From assembly GCA_963755825.1 (NCBI GenBank), contig CAVWLA010000003.1, forward strand, positions 2,170,001 through 2,234,000: a stretch of DNA of 64,000 nucleotides. Direction: 5' to 3'. Below are positions 1-8,839 of this stretch, one piece after another; the first letter of the stretch is position 1; the number at the start of each line of letters is the position of its first letter. The DNA comes from DATBQN01 sp963755825. Its GTDB lineage: Bacteria > Acidobacteriota > Thermoanaerobaculia > Multivoradales > UBA5704. A program made the translations under genes and the position numbers. The notes beneath the pieces are model-generated. The model searched no databases. It saw only the letters and a program-made list of their open reading frames with translations, and was not told the DNA's origin.

Positions 1-289
1 CTTGTCCATGACTGGTTCTCCTCTGTCCTCGGGACGGTCCGACCGTCCGATCATCTCCCAAGCGGCTGCCGGCGTGGTAGCGAGACCCGCCGGAGACCGC
101 TCGCCGCGCGCCGTTCCTGCGGCGCCGGCGCCAAGCTGGCAGCTCGCTCCACGCGCTCGCCGGCCGCTCGGGCGGCGTGTGCCGTGGCACACTGCTCGCA
201 TCTCGCGGCGGTGCCGCTCCGCCGTTCCGCGGAAGGCGGCGACGCCGGCGCGCGCCGCGATCATGGCCGCGACCACGAGGAGCCTCGAG

Positions 290-751
290 ATGAAACGACT
301 GAGTGCCGTTCTGCTCCTGTCCATCGCCCTCGCCGCGCCCGCCGCGGCGCAGGACTTCGCCTTCCGCGGTTTCGGCGTGCACGCCGGCGCCGGCTTCTCG
401 CCCGGCCAGCTCCTCGGCGGCATCCAGTTCAATCTCGGCGAGCTGGTGCCCCACCTGCGCCTGCAGCCCGACCTCGAGGTGGGGGTCGGCGGCGGGCAGA
501 CCGAGGTGGCGGCCACCGTCCCCGTCTACTACCGCATCGCGCTCGATCCGCGCACCACCTTCTACGCCGGCGGCGGCATCACCTTCGGCTCGATCGATCA
601 GGACCGCCATCGCGGCAGCGAGTTCCTCCTCGAGCCGTCGGCGGCGGCCGGGCTCGAGTGGCCGGCGGCGACCGGCCGCGTCTTCGGCCAGCTCACCGCC
701 ACCGGCGGCGACTTCAACCGGCTGCGGCTGGTCGCCGGCTGGAACTTCTAG
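290..751 (+). CDS. Small outer-membrane beta-barrel-like protein
   Basis: Predicted exported protein of 153 residues. Residues 1-20 form a signal peptide (Lys-Arg, a Leu/Ala core, then an AAAQ cleavage region). The mature part alternates polar and hydrophobic residues with many glycines and ends in a terminal Phe (AGWNF), as expected for an outer-membrane barrel. I chose ATG 290 because only this start gives a signal peptide; the frame stays open to position 2 but the upstream part looks non-coding. Function unknown. The opposite-strand gene at 755 is convergent, 3 bp away. Confidence 0.7.
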   Translation: MKRLSAVLLLSIALAAPAAAQDFAFRGFGVHAGAGFSPGQLLGGIQFNLGELVPHLRLQPDLEVGVGGGQTEVAATVPVYYRIALDPRTTFYAGGGITFGSIDQDRHRGSEFLLEPSAAAGLEWPAATGRVFGQLTATGGDFNRLRLVAGWNF

Positions 752-754
752 CGT

Positions 755-1408
755 CTAGCGCTGCGGCTCGCGGACGGCGGCGCGCGCCGCGAGGTCGAGG
801 AGCTTGCCGCCGTCGAAGAGGAAGGTGCCGCGCGGCTCGACGAGGAAGGTGAGCACCACCGGCGGCTGGCGCCCCTCCGCCTCCAGCAGCTTGACGAGCG
901 CCGGCGGCAGGTCGGGCGCGGCGTAGGTCCAGGTCTCGACCTTCACCTTGCGCGGCTCGCCGGGCGGCCGGCCGGCGTGTCCGGGCGCCCAGGCCGCCGC
1001 CGGGCGGTGTGAGAAGCCGAGGAGGGGCGGCGGTCCGAGGAGGATGAGCGCCCGGCCGCGGTCGGTCAGGCTGCCGCGCGTCCCGCCCTCGCCGTAGAGG
1101 CGGTCCGCCGCTTCGACCCGCTGCGAGAACACCTGCAGGAAGGGATTTCCCGGTTGGTCGGGATCGGGATCGCGGCGGTTCCAGAAATCCTCCAGAAAGG
1201 CGACCGCCTCCTGGTTGGTGCGCAGGCGGCGGAGCCGCCTCTCCTCGTCGGGGAGGATCAGCCAGCGCGCCGGCCCGTCGACCCACTCGGTGATCGCCAC
1301 CGCGGTGAGCGGCCGCTCGGCCGGCCGGCAGCCGGCGACGGCGAGGCCGCAGAGGAGCGGCAGGAAGCTGGCGACGGCGCGCCGCGCGGCGCTGGACCTG
1401 CCGGCCAT
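755..1408 (-). CDS. GWxTD domain-containing lipoprotein
   Basis: A 217-residue predicted lipoprotein. A hydrophobic N-terminus ends in the lipobox LAVAGC, so Cys26 is probably lipidated. The rest resembles the GWxTD family: a WLILPDEERRL segment, then FLEDFWNRRDPDP, an RVEAADRLYGEGG stretch and SLTDRGRALILLGPP. The biochemical role of GWxTD proteins is not established; they are frequent in Acidobacteriota and related phyla, which helps place the organism. The C-terminal third (about 150-217) looks like a small beta-rich domain. It lies downstream of the DUF3467 gene on the same strand, 57 bp away. Confidence 0.75.
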   Translation of the reverse strand: MAGRSSAARRAVASFLPLLCGLAVAGCRPAERPLTAVAITEWVDGPARWLILPDEERRLRRLRTNQEAVAFLEDFWNRRDPDPDQPGNPFLQVFSQRVEAADRLYGEGGTRGSLTDRGRALILLGPPPLLGFSHRPAAAWAPGHAGRPPGEPRKVKVETWTYAAPDLPPALVKLLEAEGRQPPVVLTFLVEPRGTFLFDGGKLLDLAARAAVREPQR

Positions 1409-1465
1409 GTGGGGGTTCCGGGCTCTGGTCGCAGAGAGAGGGTCTGACGCGGGCTCGCACCCGCC

Positions 1466-1747
1466 TCAGTGCACGCTGCCCCCTCCGGCCGGCTCGGCGG
1501 CCTCGGGGATGGCGCCGTAGGTCTCCTCGTAGCGCTCGAGGTTGGCGGAGAGGGCGCGCAAGATCCGCTTCAGGTGGCCGGGGCTGGTGACGATGCGGGC
1601 CGTGACGACGCCCTGCGGCGGCACCAGGTTGATGAAATCGAGAATGAACTCCTCGCGGGTATGCGTGATGCGGAGGAGGTTCGAGTAGCGCCCTTTGAGC
1701 TCCTCGTCACCGATCTTGACGTTGAGTTCCGCTTCGGGCTCGGCCAT
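1466..1747 (-). CDS. DUF3467 family protein
   Basis: A 93-residue soluble protein with the DUF3467 pattern: a Tyr-Ser-Asn segment near residue 22, then EEFILDFINLVPPQG and a helix with ARIVTSPGHLKRILRALSANLERYE. The family is short, widespread and of unknown function. It is full length. No membrane segment or catalytic motif is visible. It may be cotranscribed with the GWxTD gene that follows. Confidence 0.8.
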   Translation of the reverse strand: MAEPEAELNVKIGDEELKGRYSNLLRITHTREEFILDFINLVPPQGVVTARIVTSPGHLKRILRALSANLERYEETYGAIPEAAEPAGGGSVH

Positions 1748-1836
1748 CGCGCGCGTCTCCTTGTCGGCTCTGCCGTCATGCTATCGCATTCGATCCCGGT
1801 GCTTTAGGGGCGCCGCGCCGGCCGGGCCCGGGGCGG

Positions 1837-3105
1837 CTACTCGTCGCGCAGCCGCAGGTAGACCACCAGATCGGCGGCGTTGGTGCCGGTCGGCCCGGTG
1901 GCGAGGAGGGCGCCGGGGAGGGCGGCGAGCGCGGGGTGCGAGTCGTGGCCGGCGAGGGCCGCCGCGGCGTCGATGCCGGCGGCACCGAGTGCCTCCCACG
2001 AGCCGCCGTCGACGATGGCGCCGGCGGCGCCGGTGCCGGCGCCCTCGCCGTCGGTGGCGAGCGCCAGCACCGCCTCGCGGCCGTTGCGGCCAAGACCGAG
2101 CGCCCGCGCCGCGGCGAGCGCCAGCTCCTGGTTCCTGCCGCCGACTCCGGCGCTGCCGGGCTCGAAGGTGACGGTGGTCTCGCCGCCGAGGGCGAGGACG
2201 ACGCGCTCGCCGGCGAGCCGCCGGCCGCGGGCGACGAGATCCTCCGCGGCGGCCGCCGCCTCGCCGGCGAGCGGACCCTCCTCGGCGACGAAGCCCAGGC
2301 GCCGCGCCTCGGCGACGACCGCCCGCGACACCGTCCGCGGACCGGCGAGGATGCGGAGCGTCAGCCGCGCCAGGGCCGGGTCGCCGGGCTTCAAGGTCTC
2401 CGCGCGCTCGCCGCGCGCTCCCGCCTCGAGGTGCGCCGCCACCGCCGCCGGCAGGTCGACGCGCGCCACCGCCGTCGCCGCCGCGGCGAAGGTCGAGGGA
2501 TCGGCGGCGAAGGGGCCGGAAGCGACGACGGCGGGATCGTCGCCCGGCACGTCCGAGAGGACGAGGGCGAGGACCGGCGCGGCGCAGGCGCGCAGAGCGC
2601 CGCCGCCCTTGATCGCCGAGAGGTGCTTGCGCACCGCGTTGACGGCGCCGATCGGCAGGCCGGCGGCGAGGAGGGCGCGCTGCGTCGACGCCAGGTCGGC
2701 GAGCGACAGGCCGGCGGCGGGCTTCTCGAGGCAGGCCGAGGCGCCGCCGGAGAGGAGGACGAGCAGGCGGTCCTGCGGGCGGAGCGCGGCGAGGAAGGCG
2801 AGGAGGCGCTCGCCGGCGGCGAGGCTGGCGGCGTCGGCGACCGGGTGGCCGCCGGTGAGCTCCTCCCAGGCCGGATCGTCGAGCGGCTGGCTGTCGTGCG
2901 GGCGGATGAGGAGCCGCGGCGCCGACTCCGCGAGCGCGCTCGCTGCACCGCGCGCCATCGCCGCCGCCGCCTTGCCGAGCGCGATCGCGGCGGCGGCGCT
3001 GAAGCGCGCCGAGCGGCCGGGGCCATCGGCCGCGGCGAGCGCCTCGGCGACCAGCCGCGCCGGATCGACCGCGCCGAGACCGACGCCGGCGAAGTGGCGC
3101 GCCAT
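1837..3105 (-). CDS. Glycerate 2-kinase (MOFRL family)
   Basis: A 422-residue protein of the DUF4147/MOFRL glycerate kinase family, which phosphorylates D-glycerate to 2-phosphoglycerate. N-terminal half: IALGKAAAAMA, the GGHPVAD segment, LVLLSGGASA (glycine-rich phosphate loop) and the AVRKHLSAIKGG stretch. C-terminal MOFRL half: LALGGETTV, the GRNQELALAAA signature, LALATDGEG and TGPTGTNAADL. ATG 3105 is chosen because the family starts close to this helix and the wzt stop lies only 30 bp upstream. Length is normal for the family. Confidence 0.87.
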   Translation of the reverse strand: MARHFAGVGLGAVDPARLVAEALAAADGPGRSARFSAAAAIALGKAAAAMARGAASALAESAPRLLIRPHDSQPLDDPAWEELTGGHPVADAASLAAGERLLAFLAALRPQDRLLVLLSGGASACLEKPAAGLSLADLASTQRALLAAGLPIGAVNAVRKHLSAIKGGGALRACAAPVLALVLSDVPGDDPAVVASGPFAADPSTFAAAATAVARVDLPAAVAAHLEAGARGERAETLKPGDPALARLTLRILAGPRTVSRAVVAEARRLGFVAEEGPLAGEAAAAAEDLVARGRRLAGERVVLALGGETTVTFEPGSAGVGGRNQELALAAARALGLGRNGREAVLALATDGEGAGTGAAGAIVDGGSWEALGAAGIDAAAALAGHDSHPALAALPGALLATGPTGTNAADLVVYLRLRDE

Positions 3106-3134
3106 GGCGGCGAGCCGCGACGGCCCGCCGGGGC

Positions 3135-4502
3135 TCAAGGCTCGCCTTCGGAGAGCGCCGGCCGCCCGGCGCTCGGCTCCCACTCGACGCCGCCCTGGAA
3201 CTCCCAGCGATGCTCGGGAAAGTAGACGCCGACGCCGCCGGTCCGCGCCGTCACCGTGAAGCCCAGCGTGCGCTGCCGATAGTCGTAGGGAGCGCCGTCG
3301 CGGGCGTGCACGGCGACGTCGACGACGTACTCGCCGGGCGCCAGGCGGAGCGCCGGGCAGACGACGCGGACCGTCGTCTCGCCGGCGAAGCGGCGCGGCG
3401 CGAAGCCCTCGAGATCGGTGTTGGTGCCCCAGCATTCGAAGCCGCGCGGCGTCGCGACGGCGATGCCGAAGACGAAGTCGGTGAGCGGCCGCGCGGCGCG
3501 CACCGCGAGCTCGAAGGTGATCGCCTCGCCCGACTCCAGGTGATAGCGCTCGGCGCCGTCGGCGCCGAGGATGCGGACGGCGGCGATCTCCGCCTCGCCC
3601 GAGCCCCAGCGGCGCCCCTCGCCCTCGGCGCCGTCCTGCCGCTCCTTGGCGGCGCGGTGCTCGTCGCCCTCGCGGTCGGCGACCTGCTGGCGGTAGGCGT
3701 CGATCACCCGGCGCGGCTCGCCGACCAGCCGCTGCACGCCGTGATCGAGCCAGAGCACGCGGTCGCAGATGCCGCCGACCAGGTCGAGCGAGTGGCTGAC
3801 CAGGAGGAGGGTGCGGCCGGTGGCGAGGAACTCCTCGATGCGGCGCAGGCAGCGATGGGCGAACGCCTCGTCGCCCACCGCCAGCACCTCGTCGACCAGG
3901 AGCACGTCCGGATCGGTGTGCACGGCGACCGCGAAGCCGAGGCGGACGTACATCCCCGACGAGTAGTTCTTGACCGGCTCTTCCATGAAGTCGGCGAGGC
4001 CGGAGAACTCGACGATCTCGTCGTAGCGGCGGGCGATCTCGCGCCGCGGCAGGCCGAGCACGGCGCCGTTGATGAAGACGTTCTCGCGGCCGGAGATCTC
4101 CGGATGGAAGCCGGCGCCGAGCTCGATGAGCGCCGCCAGGCGGCCGGCGACGGCGATCCGTCCGGTGGTCGGCTGCAGCATGCCGGCGACCAGCTTCAAG
4201 AGCGTCGACTTGCCCGAGCCGTTGCCGCCGATCACCCCGAAGGCCTCGCCGGGCGCCACCGTGAAGTCGATGCCGTCGAGCGCCACGATCGCCTCCTCGC
4301 GCTTCAGGTGGCGGGTGAGGTTGCCCTCGACGAGGGCGCTCTTCAGGGTGCGGAACTGATCGCCCGGCGCCGTCCGCCGGTAGAGCTTGGTGAGCGCCTC
4401 GACGCGGATGGCGTCGGGCGGCGGCGCCTGCGCGGCCGGCGCGCCGCTCGGCGCCGGTGCCGGCGCCGCGAGCGCCGGATCGGCGCGGCGGAAGAGGCTC
4501 AC
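3135..4502 (-). CDS. wzt: Polysaccharide ABC exporter, ATPase with C-terminal carbohydrate-binding domain
   Basis: ATPase of a Wzm/Wzt-type exporter that moves undecaprenyl-linked polysaccharide across the inner membrane; 455 residues. An Ala/Pro-rich tail (1-30) precedes the ABC domain: Walker A GGNGSGKST at 92-100, signature YSSGM at 180-184, Walker B VLLVDEVLAVGDE near 200-212, switch His in LLVSHS. Residues about 300-440 form a beta-rich Wzt_C-like domain, which in studied homologues recognises the glycan terminus. The GTG start overlaps the permease stop by 4 bp, so translation is probably coupled. The long open frame upstream of GTG is a shadow of the permease. Confidence 0.9.
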   Translation of the reverse strand: MSLFRRADPALAAPAPAPSGAPAAQAPPPDAIRVEALTKLYRRTAPGDQFRTLKSALVEGNLTRHLKREEAIVALDGIDFTVAPGEAFGVIGGNGSGKSTLLKLVAGMLQPTTGRIAVAGRLAALIELGAGFHPEISGRENVFINGAVLGLPRREIARRYDEIVEFSGLADFMEEPVKNYSSGMYVRLGFAVAVHTDPDVLLVDEVLAVGDEAFAHRCLRRIEEFLATGRTLLLVSHSLDLVGGICDRVLWLDHGVQRLVGEPRRVIDAYRQQVADREGDEHRAAKERQDGAEGEGRRWGSGEAEIAAVRILGADGAERYHLESGEAITFELAVRAARPLTDFVFGIAVATPRGFECWGTNTDLEGFAPRRFAGETTVRVVCPALRLAPGEYVVDVAVHARDGAPYDYRQRTLGFTVTARTGGVGVYFPEHRWEFQGGVEWEPSAGRPALSEGEP

Positions 4503-5302
4503 GCGGTCTCCACCAGGGTCTCGCGCAGGCGGTCGAAGAGCCATGCCCCCGCCGTCCAGCAGACGAGCGCGACGACCGCCATCTGGATCCACAGAACCGG
4601 CGACGGCACGACGCCGCGGAAGAGCGTGTCCTGGTAGGCGAGGGTGAACGGCGTGAAGGGCGACAGGCGCACCACCCAACGGATCGCCGGCAGCCCCGAG
4701 AGCGAGGCGAGCGGATAGAGGATCGGCGTCAGGAAGAAGAGCAGGGTGAGGAGGTTGGCGAGCAGGTCGCGGGTGTCCTTGAAGTGGACGTTGAGCGCCG
4801 CGAAACCGAGCGCCAGCCCGGAGATCATCGGCAGCTCGAGGAGGACGACCGCCGGCAGCAGCAGCGACGACCAGCCGCCGACGTGGTAGCCGAGCACCCA
4901 GCCGGTGACGAGAGCCGCGACGACGATGGGGATGGCGAGGAGGAGATGGACGAGGTTCGACAGCACGACGACCATCGGCAGCAGCTCGGCCGGGAAGGCG
5001 GACTTGCGGATGAGGCCGGAGTTGGCGATGAGCGACATCGAGCCCTCGAGGAGCGAGGTCGACAGCCAGATCCACGGGAAGAGCCCGCAGACGACGAAGA
5101 GGGCGTAGGGGTCGGCGCCGGCGTTGCGCGGCTTGAAGAGGACGCTGAAGACGAAGGTGTAGACGCCGAGGAGGAGGAGCGGATTGGCGAGCGACCAGAG
5201 GAAGCCGAGCACCGAGCCGCGATAGCGCGCCTTGAGCTCGCGGGCGGTGAGGGTGCCGAGGAGCGGCAGGAAGTGGAAGATCTGGCGAGCGACCCGGAGC
5301 AT
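4499..5302 (-). CDS. wzm: Polysaccharide ABC exporter, membrane subunit
   Basis: ABC-2 type permease partner of the adjacent Wzt, 267 residues. The N-terminus carries the family pattern LTARELKARYRGSVLGFLWS, followed by about six hydrophobic segments and the FLTPILYPL motif. ATG 5302 gives the family's usual length; the frame extends upstream without recognisable protein. Together with wzt it should export O-antigen or a related surface glycan. No glycosyltransferase cluster sits next to it, but sugar-nucleotide genes lie at 12.8-16.2 kb. Confidence 0.9.
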   Translation of the reverse strand: MLRVARQIFHFLPLLGTLTARELKARYRGSVLGFLWSLANPLLLLGVYTFVFSVLFKPRNAGADPYALFVVCGLFPWIWLSTSLLEGSMSLIANSGLIRKSAFPAELLPMVVVLSNLVHLLLAIPIVVAALVTGWVLGYHVGGWSSLLLPAVVLLELPMISGLALGFAALNVHFKDTRDLLANLLTLLFFLTPILYPLASLSGLPAIRWVVRLSPFTPFTLAYQDTLFRGVVPSPVLWIQMAVVALVCWTAGAWLFDRLRETLVETA

Positions 5303-5564
5303 CGTGAGGATGGGGCGAGACGGTCGAAATGCTCCGGTAGAAGCGCTCCGGAGGCCCCGCCGGCTCGGCCGCAGGGCCCGAAATGTAGCACGGTCCGATC
5401 GTGGGTCAGCTTGGTCTCCTGCGGGCGGTCGCCTTCGGCCCCACCCGCCCATCACGCCCTTCCAGGCGACCGTCCTCGGAACCAAACTGATCCACGATCC
5501 ATGGTCCGGGGGCCCGCCGGCCGCGCCGGAGCGGCTCCGAAACAGGCTGCTAGACTCACATCTC

Positions 5565-7922
5565 ATGTCTGCGTGGAGCCCGGTCGACCTGCTTCCGGGC
5601 CTCTACGTCGCGCTCCTCTTCGCCCTCCTCCTCCGTGTGCTCCGGCGCTGGTACGACCCGGTGCCGCCGGCGGTCGCCGCCGCCTTCGCGGCCGTTCTCC
5701 TGGCGCTCTTCGCGCCGGTCCTCTTCGGCGGCAAGCTGCTGCTGCCGCTCGACGGCCTCCGCGGCCAGGCGCCCTTCCGCGCCCTCGCCCCCACCGAGCC
5801 GTTCGGCAATCCGCTGCAGGGCGACCTCATCACCCTCGTCGCGCCGTCGGCCGTCGCCGTCCGCGGCGAGTGGGCGGCGGGCCGCTGGCCGCTGTGGAAC
5901 CCGCGCGCCGGCGCCGGCCTGCCGCTCCTCGCCGATCCGCAGGCGCAGGCGCTGCAGCCGCTCGTCCTCGCCGCCTACCCGTTCCCCTATCCGCGCGCCG
6001 CCGCCGTCACTGCCGCCCTCCGCGTCCTCGTCGCCCTCGTCTTCACTTTCCTCCTCCTCCGCCGCCAGAGCCTCGCCGCCGGCGCCGCCCTCGCCGGCGC
6101 CTTCGCCTACGGCCTCGGCGGCTTCGTGATGCTCTGGCTGGGCTGGCCGCTCGCCAACACCGCGGCGCTCCTGCCCCTCGTCCTCTATGCGCTCGTGCGC
6201 TGCGCTCAGCGGGCGGACGAGAGCTTTCGCGCCAGGGACCATCTCCTCCTCGCCCTGGCGCTCGCGGCGCTCCTCCTCGCCGGCCATCCGGAGACGATCG
6301 TCGACGCGCTTACCTTCGCCGCGCTGTTCCTCGCCGATCTCGTGGCGCGGCGGCCAGCGGGGACGCGGGCGAGGCTCCTCCGCGACACCGCGCTCGCCGC
6401 CGCCATCGCCGCCGGCCTCGCCGCGCCGCACCTGCTCCTCGCGGCGCGCGCGCTGCCGGCGAGCCTCCGCGCCGAGCGCCTGCGCGAGCCGGCGACGGCT
6501 GGCGCGGCCGCTCTCGCCGGCGGAGCCCAGAGCGCCGCCGACGATCAGCACGCCCGCCTGCTCCCCCTGCTCCCGATCGCGGCGCCCAACGCCTTCGGCA
6601 ACAGCCGCGTCGCCGCCTACTGGGGGCCGGACAGCACGAACGAGGACGCCGGCGGCTTCGCCGGCACGGCGACCCTCCTCGCAATGCTCGCCGGCGTCGC
6701 GGTCGCCGCGCGGCGGCGCTTGCCGCAGGAGGGGGTGGTCGCCGCGGCGACGGCGGCGAGCCTCGCCGTCATCGCGCGGCCGGCGCTCCTCGCGCGCTGG
6801 GAGGCGGCGTCCCCCGCCGTGCGCGCGGTGGCGACGCCGCGCCTCGCCCTCGTCGCCGGCTTCGGTCTCGCCTATCTCGGCGCCTGCGGCCTCGAGCACC
6901 TGCGGCGCGGCGATCTCCGCGGCAGCCGGAGGGGCGAGATCGCCGTCGTGCTCGGCGCCGCCGCGGCGCTCGCCGGCCTCATCGCCTGGGCCTACCTGGC
7001 GCACCCGGCGCCGCGCGATCCGGCGATCCTCGCCGTCTTCCGCCTCGGCTGGCTGCGCTGGCAGCTCCGCTTCCTCGCCGCCGCGGCGCTCGTTCTCGTC
7101 GCCCTGCCGCGGCGGAGCCTGGCGCCCGCCGCAGTCGCCCTCCTCCTCGCCGCCGAGCTCGTCCTCCTCCACCGCGGCGCCAATCCGCCGAGCCCGCGGC
7201 GGCTGGCGTTCCCGCTCAACGCCGCGACGCGCTTCCTCGCCACCCACCTCGGCCTCGACCGCATGGCCGCCCTCGGGCCGGCCTTCCCGCCGAACCTCCC
7301 CTCGCTCTACGGGCTCGCCGACGCCCGCGCCTACAACCCGGTGACGCCGTGGGCCTACGTGCAGGCAACGGCGCCGATCACCGCCGCCTGGCGCGGCGAA
7401 TCGCCGGAGTTCGGCAACCTGGCCACATCGCCGGCGGCGAGCCTCTATCGCCGGCTCGGCGTGCGCTACCTGCTGACCGCGCCAGAGGCCGGCTGCCCGC
7501 CCGGCACCACCGCCGCCTTCCACGACGACAGCGCCTGGATCTGCGAGCTCCCCCGCCCCCAAGCGCCGCTCTTCCTCACGCGGCCGCCCGCCGGCGGCGG
7601 CGGCGTCCGCATCACCGATGTCGAGACCGATCGCATCGGCGCCTGGGTCGGCACGCCGGCGGGTTCCGGCGCCGCGGCGCTCGCCTCGACCCGCTACCAG
7701 GACGGCGGCTGGCGGCCGATCGTCGACGGCAGTGTGCAGCCCACCGCGCACGCCCGCGGCCCCTTCGCCGCGGCGCGCATCGAGGGCATCGGTGGCGACG
7801 GCCGGGCGGTCCGCCGCGTCGAGCTCGTCTACCGTCCGGCCGGCTTCCTCGCCGGCTGTCTCGCCGCCGCCCTCGCCCTCGCCGCCGCCGCCGCGCGCTG
7901 GTGCCCGCCGCCGCGAATCTGA
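5565..7922 (+). CDS. YfhO-like large integral membrane protein
   Basis: A 785-residue protein with about 12-14 hydrophobic segments in the first 560 residues and a polar C-terminal domain closed by a last membrane segment (about 760-780). It resembles YfhO proteins, a GT-C-like family linked to glycosylation of cell-surface polymers: an N-terminal GKLLLPLDGL with PLWNP in the first loop, an NPVTPW segment near residue 590, and a C-terminal ASTRYQDGGWRPIVDG stretch typical of the family's end. ATG 5565 follows a short spacer after divergent wzm. Role in glycan assembly is inferred from family and neighbours. Confidence 0.72.
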   Translation: MSAWSPVDLLPGLYVALLFALLLRVLRRWYDPVPPAVAAAFAAVLLALFAPVLFGGKLLLPLDGLRGQAPFRALAPTEPFGNPLQGDLITLVAPSAVAVRGEWAAGRWPLWNPRAGAGLPLLADPQAQALQPLVLAAYPFPYPRAAAVTAALRVLVALVFTFLLLRRQSLAAGAALAGAFAYGLGGFVMLWLGWPLANTAALLPLVLYALVRCAQRADESFRARDHLLLALALAALLLAGHPETIVDALTFAALFLADLVARRPAGTRARLLRDTALAAAIAAGLAAPHLLLAARALPASLRAERLREPATAGAAALAGGAQSAADDQHARLLPLLPIAAPNAFGNSRVAAYWGPDSTNEDAGGFAGTATLLAMLAGVAVAARRRLPQEGVVAAATAASLAVIARPALLARWEAASPAVRAVATPRLALVAGFGLAYLGACGLEHLRRGDLRGSRRGEIAVVLGAAAALAGLIAWAYLAHPAPRDPAILAVFRLGWLRWQLRFLAAAALVLVALPRRSLAPAAVALLLAAELVLLHRGANPPSPRRLAFPLNAATRFLATHLGLDRMAALGPAFPPNLPSLYGLADARAYNPVTPWAYVQATAPITAAWRGESPEFGNLATSPAASLYRRLGVRYLLTAPEAGCPPGTTAAFHDDSAWICELPRPQAPLFLTRPPAGGGGVRITDVETDRIGAWVGTPAGSGAAALASTRYQDGGWRPIVDGSVQPTAHARGPFAAARIEGIGGDGRAVRRVELVYRPAGFLAGCLAAALALAAAAARWCPPPRI

Positions 7923-7934
7923 CTAGAATGGCCC

Positions 7935-8243
7935 ATGGACGAGACCCGCAAGCTCTCCGTGCGCTGTCCGGACTGCGGCTCCGAGCTGGTGGTCGACGCC
8001 GCGACCGGCGAGGTGCTGGCGCACCGCAAGCCCAAGCAGCCGCTCGCCGGCGGCAAGGACCTCGACAGCCTCTTCAAGGAGATGGAGAGCGGCCGCGAGA
8101 AGGCCGAGGACGTCTTCCAGCGCGAGGTCGCGGCGATGAAAGACCGCGACCGCCTGCTCGAAGAGAAGTTCCGCGAGGCGATGAAGCGCGCCGCCGAAGA
8201 CCCCGACGAAGGCCGCCCCCACCGGCCGTTCGACCTCGACTGA
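7935..8243 (+). CDS. Small zinc-ribbon / coiled-coil protein
   Basis: A 102-residue protein with one CPDCGSELV knuckle near the N-terminus followed by an acidic/basic helical region (about 45-95) likely to form a coiled coil. Only one CxxC pair is visible, so metal binding would need a dimer or a degenerate site. Starts 12 bp after the YfhO-like gene and is probably cotranscribed. Function unknown. Confidence 0.65.
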   Translation: MDETRKLSVRCPDCGSELVVDAATGEVLAHRKPKQPLAGGKDLDSLFKEMESGREKAEDVFQREVAAMKDRDRLLEEKFREAMKRAAEDPDEGRPHRPFDLD

Positions 8244-8345
8244 GAGGCCTGGGTCTTGAACTCAGCGCAGAGCCGGTGCCACCGGTCAACGCGGTCGATG
8301 AGCGCCAGGATCGCGCCCGTGTCGAGGAAGACCCGCGGCCTATCG
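8244..8345 (-). pseudogene. Truncated PIN-domain (VapC-like) toxin remnant
   Basis: Directly after the antitoxin-like gene the minus strand encodes PRVFLDTGAILALIDRVDRW and about ten more residues, a clear PIN-domain N-terminus (acidic VFLDTGAILAL motif, then DRWH). No ATG/GTG/TTG start is in frame between the preceding in-frame stop and the motif, and the frame then runs into antisense of the zinc-ribbon gene at 8243, where homology ends. About 30 of roughly 130 residues remain, so this is a decayed toxin, not a gene. The break coincides with the end of the neighbouring gene, suggesting a deletion junction. Confidence 0.65.
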
Positions 8346-8627
8346 GCGATGCCGCTTCGCCAGTCGAGCGCGAATCTCGGTGCTCACGGTCTCTGCGCGG
8401 TTGGGGTTCTTCCCGTGCAGCGCGCCGATCGACTCCATGGCGGAGTCGCGCATGGCTTGCTGGCGCTCCTCGAAGCTTGAGGTCCCCTCCCAGAAGTGCT
8501 CCAGCCAATTCGCCGCGATCTCTTCTAAGAGCTGCTCCAGGCTCTTCTTCTTCAGGCGAGCCGCCTTCTCGAGCTGCTGCTTGAGTCGAAGTGAAAGGCG
8601 CCAGCTATAGACCTCCGACTTGCTCAT
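8340..8627 (-). CDS. Antitoxin-like small protein
   Basis: A 95-residue, largely helical protein starting MSKSEVYSWRLSLRLKQQLE, which fits the N-terminus of a ribbon-helix-helix or similar antitoxin (short strand, then basic helix). ATG 8627 is used; a GTG at 8636 is also possible. Downstream lies only a fragment of a PIN toxin, so this looks like the surviving half of a VapBC-type pair. A perfect inverted repeat just upstream (8648-8670) may be its autoregulatory operator. Family assignment is by pattern and position only. Confidence 0.6.
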   Translation of the reverse strand: MSKSEVYSWRLSLRLKQQLEKAARLKKKSLEQLLEEIAANWLEHFWEGTSSFEERQQAMRDSAMESIGALHGKNPNRAETVSTEIRARLAKRHRR

Positions 8628-8647
8628 GAGGCGCACTGTACTATCCC

Positions 8648-8670
8648 AACCGCGCCAGTTTGGCGCGGTT
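8648..8670. promoter_or_regulatory. Perfect inverted repeat in a divergent promoter region
   Basis: AACCGCGCCA-GTT-TGGCGCGGTT: 10-bp arms with a 3-bp spacer, between the antitoxin-like gene (minus) and the NYN gene (plus). Position and symmetry fit an operator bound by the antitoxin-like protein. It overlaps the -35 hexamer proposed for the plus-strand promoter. Confidence 0.5.
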
Positions 8671-8689
8671 CCGCAAAGTCAGGTATACT
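8660..8689 (+). promoter_or_regulatory. Candidate sigma-70 promoter for the NYN gene
   Basis: TTGGCG at 8660-8665, an 18-bp spacer and TATACT at 8684-8689. The NYN start codon is 150 bp downstream, so the transcript would have a long leader in which I see no known riboswitch. Confidence 0.4.
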
Positions 8690-8839
8690 GCCTTCGGCTG
8701 CACCGGCCCGCCCCCTTCGCCGCTTCCGTGGCCCGAGCTCGAACCCAATCCGCTTTTCATGCGATTTCGTGGTGGCTCTTGATCCGGGGCGAGGACCGCG
8801 TCTGCAACGAGCCCATGCGGCTCGGGAAAGGATCTAGCT

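Noticed and set aside
1..289. A longer N-terminus of the first gene
   Set aside because: Only ATG 290 gives a signal peptide; the upstream sequence is low-complexity and Arg/Pro-rich.
4457..8584. A plus-strand open frame of 1,375 codons across wzm and the YfhO-like gene
   Set aside because: It is an Arg/Pro-rich shadow of a GC-rich region; composition is not protein-like and real genes occupy other frames.
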